Of a stretch of DNA of 64,000 nucleotides, positions 44,141 through 54,960 are shown piece after piece (within the stretch, counting starts at the first letter, position 1; each line of letters starts with the position of its first letter). Origin of the DNA: Paramyrothecium sp. XJ0827 (Eukaryota > Ascomycota > Sordariomycetes > Hypocreales > Stachybotryaceae); assembly GCA_020881915.1 (NCBI GenBank), contig JAJFPB010000002.1, positions 4,289,001 to 4,353,000 of the forward strand. Direction: 5' to 3'. A program made the position numbers and the translations under genes. The notes under the pieces were generated by a model. It did no database searches. It was not told the DNA's origin and saw nothing but the letters and a program-made list of their open reading frames with translations.

Positions 44141-46865
44141 TGTCTCGTCGCGAGAAAAGTAAAATTCGAAATGTGTAAGAAATGTGTAAGAAATGATTCG
44201 ATGTGCGCGATTGTGACAACAGTGAGATGTTGCTGCCTCATATACTTTCTGCTGGTAGCCCTAACTAATCATCACCCAACCGTTTTGTGTTGTGAATCAT
44301 AAATTGTCTGCGTGTCTGTCACGCGGGCACTGCGGGGGCACGGACACCGGTGTGTGCCACGCTGCATCAAAACCTGGTGATGAGAGAGATGAAGGGCAGC
44401 ACCTGTCAATACTCTGACTACAGTACGGCTGGCTGGCGCTATCTGAGACTTGCATCCAGCCTCCACATTGCTTACACGGTTGCAAATGGTGTAAATATGG
44501 CCACAGCGTCAGGAAATGTGTGCAGTGTACTTCCGTTCCGACGTTCCATGATAGGCTACCTCATTTCGTCAGTCATTCAGTGTGGTCGCATCATTGTTCC
44601 AACTATAACAACAATCTTTGTATAGCTGATGGAGACCGCAATGTGTGGCCAGTGCATGAAAATCGCCGGCCCCATGACTGCAGCCGTCGTGAATTGCCGT
44701 TGACGCCTTGATGATGCGATCAGTTCTTCGCTGCCTCCGATTCATTCCGATTATAGCCCACCACGTCATTGTTGCAGGCTAGGAAGCCAGAAACCACCTC
44801 GGAAGAACCCAAGTTGCTAAATAGATGTGGAGGTCCTGTCTTGCTGACGCCGGTTTCCCAAGGACGATGTTTGAAAATACATTAAGACGCTTGAGCATGG
44901 AAAACATTGCAAAGCAGAACGAGTGCGAACACTCCTTAAGATGGCCTAGTTTCCTGGAATTATGGGCCACGTAGCAGAGCTGGCAACGACATAACGCAAG
45001 CAGGACGTCTGTAAATGGTACTTTGTGCGGGAAAAAGACAAGTTCGCCCTGCTACACTCACGTTAGAGAATTTTGATAAGCTTGTCGTGATCATGTCGAG
45101 ATAGGCACAGCTGCAGGTTAGTTGCATGGCGTCGCCAGTGCCTTATTTCACTGTTCATGTATTTACATAACGGTCTTCGTACTCGTTGTTATGCCACGGT
45201 TTCGTTGTAAAGCTTGTAGTGAAATAGAAGCCGCCGTCCAAGTTGTCAAGTCAGTTTTCTTATGGCTCAAAAAACAGTTTATGGCATTGAAGTTTGTGTT
45301 CCCACTAGCTGCCTACTCTAGACGGGCCTTTTGCTGTTATTAAGGTAGCAATAGTGATGGGATGTTTTGAGTAGGACAGCTCATCTCGTAAGGATTGCTG
45401 TCTCGTGTGGAACTTTCGTCCATTTGCATCTGCCTTGTGAAGGTAACTGACCATGGTTTTGGAATCCCACGTCAAGCTTCATCAAGAGAGCATTTCCAAG
45501 TCGGTTTCGCTCAAGGTACAACCCCCTTGACAAGCTATCTGTTCTTCCATCTTGTTCTCGGAATGTGTGCAGAATGTCATGGTAGACTTCTACTGCTGCA
45601 CCTTCTGGTTCGGTTTGTGTGGTTCTGGTGATCCGCTCTGGTGGAGTGGCTGCTCCATTCCCAACCTTGACAAGGCAGCCCACAGTCGAGACCAACTCAA
45701 GATCTGGAAATGGGCATGCCATGAGGCGTCAGCGTCCGGTTGATGTTGTGCTCGGCGATCGTATTTTTTCGTATATGACGGCGAAGGCCCTGGCTGATAC
45801 ACATGGGGAAATTACCAGGTGCTTGCCGTAAGCCAACCCCTTGTCGCGCCCTGAAGATTTGGGCTGAACCAAATCTGGCAGCTGAGCAAAGGCCCCCTGC
45901 GTCGCTCAGAATGTTCTCTGCAAGGGTACGTTAGCTGCAGGGGCTGATTGGACAGATCGCCTACGATCTGCCTTGGCCATTGCCTACCCCGCCTCATCTC
46001 CTGCATGAGGCAGACCGCTTTGTCTAATTAGGTCAGCATTGCGGTGCAAAGGATGCTTTGATCGTAGCAGGTTAGTCGAGAGATTCATACGAGCTCGTTG
46101 AGGCACCATCGGGATAGTGGAGAAGAGCCTATGATAGCTGACTTAGGCTACTGTCTTGAAAGATAGTAGATAAGTTTGACTTTTCAAGGTCTCAGTGATT
46201 ACAGACCGTTGTGTGAGGCCAATTTGACGAATCAGGCTCTCATGGGGGCCAAATCTCCTGGACGCCAACCCGAAATACGGGGTGGACTCACTCGGAGTGA
46301 TTGGACGGTGCCTGACAAGGCTGATGCACGATTCTGCGACCCCTCCGCCCCTGAGGCTGAACGACCTGAAGCCGAATATCAAAAATAGCCGGCTCCAAGT
46401 AATGTGCACGGCCACGATGCAGTGGGTCCGGACGGCCCCCAAACCGCGCCTGACCTTCTGCAGCCTGCTCTGCGATATTAGCTGACGGGTTCAAACCAAA
46501 ATCCTCCCGATCGATTCAACAAGCACGGGTAAGCATTTGAGGATTGTAGGCTCGATCAGCCTCGGCTGGCTCTTAGGTTCTCCCGAACTGCGTAGACGAG
46601 GTGGACCAACAACTCCTCATCGTTGTCTAGTAAAGTTCTAGACCTGGATTTACCGGAAGAGCCTGTTGAACAACAAAAAGAGAGCGTTTGCAAACCTTAA
46701 CGCTCAACTATAAGAAGCCATTAAACTCCCGGTGATAATTCTTTTCTTCACCACCACCAACAACATCAAACATTCAACACCAGCCTTCGGGTTCTCGCCT
46801 TTCAATCACCAATCTACCAGACTCCTCAAGCCTTCAAAGCTTCCTCTTTACCAACTACATTCAAG
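44141..46865. other. Long gene-poor interval
   Basis: About 2.7 kb. Frames of up to 113 codons (45381-45722, minus) show no motif. No RNA gene, transposon or repeat is recognised. A TATA-like element for the phospholipase A2 gene lies near the right end. Confidence 0.4.
46708..46714 (+). promoter_or_regulatory. TATA-like element upstream of phospholipase A2
   Basis: CTATAAG lies about 155 nt before the ATG and is followed by a C/A-rich leader with several CAACA and CACC stretches typical of fungal 5' UTRs. Confidence 0.45.
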
Positions 46866-47567
46866 ATGAAGATTTCATTCGCTTCTTCCGTGGCTTTCTT
46901 TGCTGCCCTCGCCGCAGCCATGCCAACAACTCCCACCATGGATACCGATGCTACTCTGGCACTTCGGGATCTGGAAGGCCGGGCGGTTTGCTCTCGGGCC
47001 ACCACCGACGCGCTCCTCTTCAAGTACACCATGCCGGCCTTCCAGGCGCGCCGCCGGGCCAGGAACCCCTCGCAGTGCATCTGGACCTCGGACAACTGCT
47101 CCAAGGCTCCCGACAGGCTGGCTGGCGTCGACTTCCGGCCCAGCTGCCAGCGCCATGACTTTGGCTACCGCAACACCAAGAGGCAGAAGCGCTTCACCGC
47201 CGCCATGAAGAAGCGCATCGACGACAACTTCAAGAAGGACCTGTACAAGCACTGCGCCACCAAGAAGGGCTTCAAGGGCACCCTGTGCCGACGCCTGGCC
47301 GACGTCTACTACAAGGCGGTCCGCAAGTTTGGCAAGCGTGACCTCGTCTTTGACGTGGAGAAGCTGGAGTTCAAGCGCGCCGAGCCCGTCAACGAGACTC
47401 TCGTTGAGGCCAACGACTTCGGCGACGACTTCGAGAACTTCGACGGCCAGGAGCTCGACCCCGATAACGGAGAGGAGGAGACCCTCGACTTTGACGACGA
47501 GGAGGAGGTGTTTGATGAGGATGATGAGGACGTTGAGGACGATGAGGTTGTTGTCGACGAGGAGTAA
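46866..47567 (+). CDS. Secreted fungal phospholipase A2 with acidic C-terminal tail
   Basis: The single-exon product is 233 residues. A signal peptide spans about 1-19 (KISFASSVAFFAALAAAMP). The prokaryotic/fungal (group XIV-type) PLA2 domain spans about 42-157. It has the Ca2+-site-proximal WTSDNCSKAPD segment and the catalytic CQRHDFGYRN with His97-Asp98. Cysteines at 71, 78, 94, 130 and 141 fit the usual disulphides. The catalytic part is strongly basic (many Lys/Arg at 103-158). After two dibasic KR sites (157-158 and 170-171) comes a 62-residue tail in which more than half of the residues are Asp or Glu and none is Lys or Arg. A Kex2-type protease in the secretory pathway could release the tail, which may act as an electrostatic pro-segment. 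The enzyme would hydrolyse the sn-2 ester of phospholipids outside the cell. Confidence 0.93.
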   Translation: MKISFASSVAFFAALAAAMPTTPTMDTDATLALRDLEGRAVCSRATTDALLFKYTMPAFQARRRARNPSQCIWTSDNCSKAPDRLAGVDFRPSCQRHDFGYRNTKRQKRFTAAMKKRIDDNFKKDLYKHCATKKGFKGTLCRRLADVYYKAVRKFGKRDLVFDVEKLEFKRAEPVNETLVEANDFGDDFENFDGQELDPDNGEEETLDFDDEEEVFDEDDEDVEDDEVVVDEE

Positions 47568-49039
47568 GCGGTCAATCTTCAACCTGAGGCTGATCCTGTA
47601 ACAAGACTGTTTTGATGGAGTATGGGATTTCCTTCCGCTACTTCATCCCGCCTGCTTTGTTTCCTATCCGTCTTCCTTATGTGTCTTCCTTTTGTTCTTT
47701 CTTCTTTTTCCTTTTCTGGCTCACTTCTTATCTCGGACTGGACTCACTCTCACAGCCACAGTGTGCTCATTGGTTGTACAACATTTCGTGGAGAGTCGAT
47801 GGATAGGGGAAACTTCACAATTAGAGACCAAAAGGCTTTTCTATGGTGTATATTTAGTGTACAAAATTGACTGGTGTATCCTCCGATCATAGTTTGACGA
47901 TGCCAATTGTTTAAGTCCTCGTGAGAACTTCAAGAAACGCCTATCCATTCTCAAATTTGTCAATTAAGCCATGAGTGGAAACCTATACGCTTAGCCTTAC
48001 TAGAACTAATTCAAGCTTCTCGAAGGCTGAAGATTGGCTCCAAACACCTAACCCATACATTGGTTGAACGAAGCCTGCAAAAGAAGAAGAGATGCCGAAA
48101 CTAGCACTTGGTTTATTAGTTCTAAAATAGACGAATCGGTTATTCAACTTGTGTGCGCGATCTCCTCTCCAAAGGCTCTCCTCTCTAAACACTCTCATCC
48201 AAATATGTCTGGGCATACAACTTTGCTAATTAATGCGCCCGGGGAATATTCGCGGGGAGTATAAACCCGGCTGAACTTTTCAGTAAGGATCTCAACATTA
48301 AGCCACGAATAAAATCGTGGCTTAAAGACCCCTATAACCAGTGTTTTAAGCTCGACCCTGTTCATGCAATGCAACTCCGCGACACTGAACTTTCGATTCA
48401 GCCGAAAGGAAGGGAATTGACCGTCTCTTAACCCAGTTCTTTCGCATACGTCGAGGCCCTAGGCTCCACGAAGGTCTCGCACAGCTTACTCTATGGAACA
48501 ACATCGGGGGAACCAGAAAGAAAGAGCCAGTGTGGGCAACGACATCTGCGTCGCCCGCTTGACTGCAGATCAATCTACCGAGCCTCCTGACCCGGACGTT
48601 CACTTCCAGGTGACTATGATATCTCTTTTGTTGCGGATGGGAAAACGGATGGTGCAGACTGGTCCGAACTACAGGAAATCTTGCAATTAGGATTATTGAC
48701 GGCAAGTGAATGCCCAGTGTTGTAGGATTTGGGTTTTGCTTGTCATGTTTATGATGGCAGCCTTGAGCTGACACATCGTACCGCCATGCCATCGTCCCCC
48801 TCTATTGATTGTTTGGTGCAGATCACCTAAGATGCTGAGCACTCAATTGATAGACTGCCTTCATATTCGCCTTCTTGTCGCTCGGTCGAGGTAATTGCTT
48901 GCGCCTTCTCGCACCAAAGCATCACTGCTATACCCTCCCTTCGCCAGACAAGTCACTCCCACTGCGTCCGTTCTGGGCCACAATACTAGTATAACAAGGC
49001 GTCCATGAAGCGCACGCGCGCTTCTAAGGTGAGAGGCTT
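47568..49039. other. Intergenic region, no gene seen
   Basis: About 1.5 kb. The first 250 bp are T-rich and probably the 3' UTR and terminator of the phospholipase A2 gene. Nothing coding is supported in the remainder. Confidence 0.4.
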
Positions 49040-49471
49040 TTACGCTTTGCGCTGGTTCAGCTTCTGGTTTTCCATTAGGCGACCGACCGGGTGAAGGGTC
49101 CACTCGACTACCCAGCCAGCCTGCTTCCCGGCGAGGATCCAGAACAGGATGCGATAGTCCATGACATCGGAGACGGAAAAGGCGCAGAAGCCTGCAATGC
49201 CAAACCCGAGCATACCGCTCGCAAACGCGGGACCGTAAGCACCGTTGTGGTCGATCATGACGAGAAGCAGGACGAAGAAGTATATGAAGCAGCTGCAGAT
49301 GACTACCATGAAAGAAACAAGCGAGTTCATGATCGCCTCGTTGCTGTATGCGATGCCCCCAATGATTAGCCAGACCGCGGTGGCAATCGGCCCGCAGTAC
49401 AGGATTGCATTATCGAGCTGCGCGGACGTGTGCGGCGGCGGTGGACGTCTTTCCGGTCTCGGGGCATCCAT
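49040..49471 (-). CDS. Small four-helix membrane protein, unknown function
   Basis: The intronless product is 143 residues starting at ATG 49471. The N-terminal 20 residues are Pro/Arg-rich (DAPRPERRPPPPHTSAQ) and cytosolic. Four hydrophobic segments follow: about 27-46 (ILYCGPIATAVWLIIGGIAY), 53-73 (MVVICSCFIYFFVLLLVMI), 82-100 (ASGMLGFGIAGFCAF) and 106-125. The C-terminus is basic (NQKLNQRKA). It has no motif that I can tie to a named family; MARVEL-like or similar small fungal tetraspan proteins are possible. An upstream in-frame extension exists but starts without ATG context and lacks conserved character. Confidence 0.6.
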   Translation of the reverse strand: MDAPRPERRPPPPHTSAQLDNAILYCGPIATAVWLIIGGIAYSNEAIMNSLVSFMVVICSCFIYFFVLLLVMIDHNGAYGPAFASGMLGFGIAGFCAFSVSDVMDYRILFWILAGKQAGWVVEWTLHPVGRLMENQKLNQRKA

Positions 49472-50900
49472 GGCTAAAAGTCGTCGAAAGAGATATCGAG
49501 AAGTAGAGAATTGAGTAGATATTGTGGGAAGGAAGGGTGGGCTGACGGTTGGGTCACTTGCTTGGATGGATGAGGATTGCATAAGTACTGGACAATTTGG
49601 CTTCGTGGCCAGCCCTACCAATAGCTGATCCTCCAGGGACCAGCGGGGGCTCGTAATTCAGCAAGTCAACGTCCAGGTTACTATCGTTATGGATACAGGA
49701 CCCCTGCGAAGGCTCGGGCTGTCCTTGATACAAGAACCAACACCGACTGTCTCCCCTTGTAGCCGCAGAAAATGGCTTGACGATGCTAGTCCAAGCCGGG
49801 CTAGCCTTAACAGCCCGCAAGTCACCGCCAACCTACCTAGAAAACCGGGTAACTAACCAGCTTTCCCTTGAGCGAGCCATGATGCAATTCTCAGAGCAGA
49901 AGGTCCCGACCGTAACGGGCAGAGTGGCCGAGTTAGCGTCAACCGCCAAGTAAATACAGGGTCTAGGGATTGACATGATATAGACTCTTCGCTGAAGCTT
50001 GTTGTATGGATTCATGGGGTTCCTTGGGTCCATGGGTATCGAACATGTCGTCACTCGGGACACAGCAGTCGAGTTTCAGTGCCAAATGCCAGGCCTAAGG
50101 TCAGGTTATAGCAATGCCATGGTGAAAACCCTCCACTGAAGCCGATTGCATAGGTGCATAGAATTCTTCTGAGGTCCATGAGGGAGTGTAGTTCTCATCC
50201 CTCGCGCAGTCTTCAAATGGCGACTCCGGCCAGTGCGCGCTGGCGAGGCCGGTCGAAACGTCCAGCATCCCCCGCCTTCACGTTCTGAAATTTAGTCGAT
50301 CTCTAGTGTATCATAACCAGGCGCATATTAAATCTAGTCGCGGTGGAAACAGTCCCTGAGCATCTTGAGTTGACTAGTGGCATATATGTGACATGCTATC
50401 CTTTTGAGTGTGCAGAGGCAGCAGAGGTGTAAGTGACTGGACCGCTGCTCATCATCTAGCCGAGTGGTCATAGAAAAAAATGGGTATTTTATTTTGAAGA
50501 CCTATTTCTGAATAACCTCACTTCCCCTGAATGTTCCTCCTCCCTCTGCCTAATTGTATGTACATGAGGGCCGATTAAGAAGATGTGGGACATTTGACAC
50601 CCCTGCTACCTTCGCACACCAAGATGATGCAGGTAGCAAGACTGACAGTGAAAATATTCCAATTTCGCTGACCAACAGGTAGGGAATGATGCCCAAAAGG
50701 TAGGAATGATGCGCGCGTAAGCTGAGGTGACGGAAATAATGGGTCATGAAGCTAAGGCGACGGAGATATGCGCCCTTCCACCTCAGCATGGGCTTGTTCC
50801 GGACTACTTGAATCCCTCTGCGTTGCCCCAACTCGTCTGGGGAACATGTTCAGACACAGTTACCGGATCACTCCCTTTTCTTCTTCCAAGAAGGCCCATC
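49472..50900. other. Intergenic region, divergent promoters
   Basis: About 1.4 kb between divergent genes. The frame of the downstream gene is open back to about 50727, but the signal peptide at 50901 argues for the later start. Nothing else is supported. Confidence 0.4.
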
Positions 50901-52715
50901 ATGTTGCCTAAGTGTCTTTACCTATCCCTCGTCTTCCTGTTCGACTTTGTGGTGCGTCAGGTCGACTCTCGTGCCCCTGACACTCTTGAGACTGCCATTA
51001 GCGGAGGAGCGCTGGCCAGCAGTTTCTCCTTCCGACAAGATGGCAACGTTGCCGTTTTTCAGTATACAACGACCGAGCCTCATGCCCAGAACTGGATCGG
51101 CATCTGGCAGCAGAACGGCGGACCCATCAACCAAGTCAAGGTCGAACAGTCTCTGGCGTGGGCATATACTACTGGCTCGAGCGGCACCGTCCGCATACCG
51201 GCGGGGAGTCTCACCGCCGGGCGATACAGGGCCTTCTTCCTTGCCCGAGACGGATATGCTTGGCTCGCCAGTCCGATTTATATCAACGTTATTAGCAGTG
51301 GCTCATCCTTCTCGCTGAACGCCGATCGCACCCTGTTCACCTTTGACTACGGGGCGGCGCAGCCTCATGCACAAAACTGGATCGGCATTTATGCGTCCAA
51401 CGGTGGACCGATAGATCAGGTCAAGGTCGAGCCGGCCCTTAAGTGGGCTTACACGCCGGGGCCGTCGGGCTCCGTCACCATCCCAGCTGGGGACCTTACC
51501 GGTGGCAGCTACAGGGCCTTCTTCCTCGCCGCCGACGGATACGGCTGGCTCGCGGAGCCCATCATCGTGAGCGTCCCTGGGCTCAGCTTCCCCACGAGGA
51601 CCGCGACACTGCGCAATGCAAAGGTCGGCATCGCCTACTCTGCCAGCATCGGCGGTCTTACCAGCTCCTCGGCCAGCTTCAGCAAGGTTTCGGGCGCCAG
51701 CTGGGTATCTGTGAGCTCCAGCGGTGTTCTCACCGGTACTCCCACCTCCGGGGGCTTAGCCACTGTCACCGTTAGGGCATCAGGTAACGGCGCGACCGCC
51801 GACCTGGTGGTGACTATCCCGGTCCGGAACTCTGGAGACTGCCTCGTCCAGGATGTGCGTGTCATGACGTATAACATGTGGGCTGGCGGCACAAAGATGA
51901 ACAACTACCACCAGAAGCAGCTCAGGGCCCTCATCGACGCCAATGTTGATATTGTCGGCCTCCAGGAGGCGGACCCCAATAGGGCTCGCGAGCTGAGTAG
52001 CGCTCTGGGATGGCACTACTGGGCAAGTGCTGGAAATGGGAGGACCGCCATCATAAGCAAGTATCCGTTCGCAGCGACATACGCACACGTCGGCGTCTCC
52101 GTGGCCGCTCGCGTCGCCCTGGATGGCTCCCGGCAGCAGATCAACGTCTGGAACGCCCACCTCACCGCCTACCCGTACGGTCCCTACGAGGCCTGCAATG
52201 AGCGCAAGACGGTCCAGCAGATTCTCGTGAGCGAGTCCTCCTCGGGCCGTACCGGACAGATCACCACCGTCGTCGACGCCATGAGCGCTCACATTGCGGC
52301 CAGGAATACTGTGCCCGTCCTGCTGCTCGGCGACTTCAACGCTCCGTCCCACTTAGACTGGACCTCGGCGCTGCAGAGCAAGAACTGCGGCTACGCCAAC
52401 ATCCAGTGGCCGACGTCCCGGATTCCCACGGACGCAGGTCTGGTCGATTCATTCCGTGTAAGCAACCCCAGTCCGGCCTCGGTTCAGGGCACCACTTGGT
52501 CTCCCATCTTCCCCTTCAGCGACGGCTCGACCGGGAGCCCGGAGCCCCAGGACCGCATTGACTACATCTACCACGCGGGCAACGTCCAGGTGGTAAGCTC
52601 GAGAACCTACGTACTGGGGAACCCGAGCCCAGCGCAGGGCCACGCCAACAATGAGTGGACTTCAGACCACGCGGCGGTGTTAACTCAGTACAGGCTGAAC
52701 TCAGGGACGTGCTGA
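50901..52715 (+). CDS. Secreted EEP-family phosphodiesterase/nuclease with duplicated N-terminal modules
   Basis: The intronless product is 604 residues. The ATG at 50901 opens a signal peptide (LPKCLYLSLVFLFDFVV, about 1-23). Residues about 35-125 and 130-215 are two copies of one module, sharing PHAQNWIGI, NGGPI(N/D)QVKVE, SG(T/S)V.IPAG.L, YRAFFLA and DGY.WLA. A Ser/Thr-rich Ig-like domain (about 220-305, He_PIG type) follows. The C-terminal half is an endonuclease/exonuclease/phosphatase domain with MTYNMWAGG (catalytic Asn), IVGLQEAD (Glu), LLGDFNAPSH (Asp-x-Asn), DRIDYIYH and SDHAAVLTQ (Ser-Asp-His). Family members cleave phosphodiester bonds in nucleic acids or phospholipid and inositol-phosphate substrates. 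Secretion suggests an extracellular nuclease or sphingomyelinase-like activity. Lack of introns over 1.8 kb is unusual here, and bacterial origin is conceivable. Confidence 0.9.
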   Translation: MLPKCLYLSLVFLFDFVVRQVDSRAPDTLETAISGGALASSFSFRQDGNVAVFQYTTTEPHAQNWIGIWQQNGGPINQVKVEQSLAWAYTTGSSGTVRIPAGSLTAGRYRAFFLARDGYAWLASPIYINVISSGSSFSLNADRTLFTFDYGAAQPHAQNWIGIYASNGGPIDQVKVEPALKWAYTPGPSGSVTIPAGDLTGGSYRAFFLAADGYGWLAEPIIVSVPGLSFPTRTATLRNAKVGIAYSASIGGLTSSSASFSKVSGASWVSVSSSGVLTGTPTSGGLATVTVRASGNGATADLVVTIPVRNSGDCLVQDVRVMTYNMWAGGTKMNNYHQKQLRALIDANVDIVGLQEADPNRARELSSALGWHYWASAGNGRTAIISKYPFAATYAHVGVSVAARVALDGSRQQINVWNAHLTAYPYGPYEACNERKTVQQILVSESSSGRTGQITTVVDAMSAHIAARNTVPVLLLGDFNAPSHLDWTSALQSKNCGYANIQWPTSRIPTDAGLVDSFRVSNPSPASVQGTTWSPIFPFSDGSTGSPEPQDRIDYIYHAGNVQVVSSRTYVLGNPSPAQGHANNEWTSDHAAVLTQYRLNSGTC

Positions 52716-52779
52716 TACAATTGTTCATTCTGACAGAGAAGTCCCGCCAAGTGGATGTCAGGTTGCGCGTTCGACCCCT

Positions 52780-54066
52780 TCTACGACGTTGTCGCTGGCG
52801 CAAGCGTGGTCACATCCTGAAATCGATCGTCCAATGGGTTTCCCTCCGGCGGTCTGGCAATTCCCCGGAACTCAGCACAGGATGTTTTGTACAAAATCAA
52901 GTAGAAACTGTTTCTGTGTATCTTGAAGCCTTGTTTCACGCCTGCCGAGAGACTGTTTCGAACGAGCATGAAGTAGATCTAGTCGCCTGTCCAAGGTGCA
53001 TTGAGGTTAGCGTTGCAGTACATGTAGGCCAGGTAGCAGCACGCAATCGACTCACCGTTCCTATCCTTGCAGGGTGACCCGAGAGAGAATTGTCAAGCCC
53101 TTCAACCAAAAGGGCAAAGGAAGAGGCATCCATGACTGCGTCAGATACTATTCCAAGTCAAGTTAGCAACTGGTAGAGATGAAAAGCAAGAAGGGAGGAG
53201 TGTGACTTTATGAACGTACCGTTCACAATCAGCGCCGCGGATTGAGTTTAGTTTACGAAAACCACGAGAAAGTGCGACAACAGACCAGGTAAGAGTGTAT
53301 GGTTCTTGTAGGGATAGTTCATGCATAGCCTTTGCAGATCTTCCGATGTTTCCACATCGCCGTAATTCGTGATGCACAGGTCCAGAGCACGCTGCATCTG
53401 TCGCATGACGACGTGAAGACTTAGTCCTTCCTCCGCGGCTGTCTCGGACAGAATGTAAGAAATTAGCAGTGGATAAGAACGCAAGGTGGCCGACAAACTC
53501 TTCTTCAAGTCCTGCGAAACAAGTCAGATTTGTTGGGTATGCAGCGAATCTTTTGGTTGCGTCTTACGTCAATGCTTGCTCCCTTGGTGATGATGGAAGC
53601 CCGCAAGTTCCATGACTCGAGATTTGCAAAGGTGGTGGACAAAATAAGTGGTCGAAAAAACGTCTTGAACGTCCGCCCACTCGAAGCCGTCTTGACAAAT
53701 GACCTTTTCAATCTCACTCTTGGCAATGTCAAAGTTCTCTTCCTCGCCGGCCAGGTGTACCATGTCCGGAGCCTGGAGGAGGCCGTTGTGTGATTCCTGG
53801 GGCAGTGCAGACTCCAAGCTGGAAGCCTCTTCTTGCTGCTGCGAACTTTCTTCGAGAAGCTCAATCTGATGCTTGATAGCAGGGGCTGCGAGCCACTCTG
53901 ACAGCGGAACTTTGCGACCCAAGCGTTTCCGTATCTGCTGGCGGGCAGTGATCATGAGCATGCTGTCCGTCAGCTGTGACAGAGGGGTCTGGAGCTGATA
54001 GCCCGTGGAGCCTTCAGCTTGGCACGGGTGAGGCTCTCCCACTGCAACGGCTCCTGTGTCGCCCAA
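52780..54066 (-). pseudogene. Decayed NRPS-like fragment: carrier domain plus partial condensation domain
   Basis: Reading leftwards from 54066, residues including TDSMLMITARQQIRKRLGRK and VPLSEWLAAPAIKHQIELLE have the shape of a phosphopantetheine carrier domain around its attachment Ser. A linker and FEWADVQDVFSTTYFVHHLC, like the start of a fungal NRPS terminal condensation domain, follow. The frame then shifts near 53618; in the new frame SWNLRASIITKGASID continues the domain. After a likely intron (GTAAGA at about 53566 to CGCAG near 53513) come LKKSLSATLRSYPLLISYIL and RALDLCITNYGDVETSEDLQ. A further segment VSDAVMDASSFALLVEGLDN sits where the HHxxxDG-type motif is expected, with His replaced. 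Later frames contain a stop. There is no adenylation domain. The frame breaks, stop and altered active site indicate a pseudogene. Family call is by pattern only. Confidence 0.6.
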
Positions 54067-54960
54067 TCAAAGTGACGGTTGCCTGATTACGCCCGTCATC
54101 GGCAGCTGCGGGTAACCCCTAGTGCTATTAGCTCCAAAGGCTCAAGTGGCCCTGTGTTTTTGAGTCTAATAGTGGGCCGGGATATTTGTTATGGGCTGAA
54201 TATTGAGATCTATTGCTCAACTTGCCAGGGTTCATGACTTCTGGGTGAAGCCGTGTGCCTAAGCGGGGCTGGTATTATTCTGATGCTTTGCTCTAACGGT
54301 AGAATTTATGTTGTTTGCCTATGGCCCATTTTTCTGTGGCTTCGTGGCGCATGAGTTAAGGCGCAGTACGTACGAAGCGCTTAATGGTTTGTGACTTTTT
54401 GCTGTCGGGAAGGTCGCGGAAGGAAGAACCTTTTAGAATGGCATTGTGGTATTGTGCTATTTGATTGTGGCTTTTTGATGTAGTAGTGATGGAGTAGCGG
54501 TGATTGGGAGGGCGCGGAAAAAGAAGCCTTTTGTTCCTCAAGGCATGAGACTTTCGAGCTATGGCTAATATGTGGGATGCCTGAGGCCCCTTGAATGGCG
54601 TGTCGTTTTTGCGCAATGGCGTTTACGTTTGTTCGTCATTAAGAACGGGCAAGGGACATACAGGGAATATGTGGTAGTGAGGCGTGGCCAAATATCATAG
54701 GCTCTCCAATAAGTGACTTCTAGTCGTTGAAGATGGGTGAATACATAATCGGTCCTCAAAGAGGCGCTTCCGCCTCATTGAAAGTAGGCGCCATCATCCC
54801 ACCCCGGCAGCCTGCCTCCCCTCCGAAACATCCCAATAAGAGGAAACTTGCGCCATATTTATACCTTGGTCTCTCCCTGGACCTTCCATACTCTCCCTTT
54901 TGTCTACAGGAGTATTTTGACTCACCCTAAGTGCAACTTCGATCGAGACCTAGTAACGGC
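54067..54960. other. Intergenic region, no gene seen
   Basis: About 900 bp separating the NRPS-like relic from the downstream membrane protein gene. The missing adenylation part of the relic was looked for here and not found. Confidence 0.4.

Noticed and set aside
45119..45140. Similarity between GCATGGCGTCGCCAGTGC here and a nearly identical string near 61233
   Set aside because: Only about 18 bases match, the string is partly palindromic, and the flanks do not align; probably chance.
46485..46510. T-loop-like string GGTTCAAACC, possible tRNA
   Set aside because: No matching acceptor, D-arm or anticodon stem could be folded around it on either strand.
50727..50900. N-terminal extension of the EEP protein
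   Set aside because: It would bury the clear signal peptide that begins at the ATG at 50901 and its first codon is GTG.
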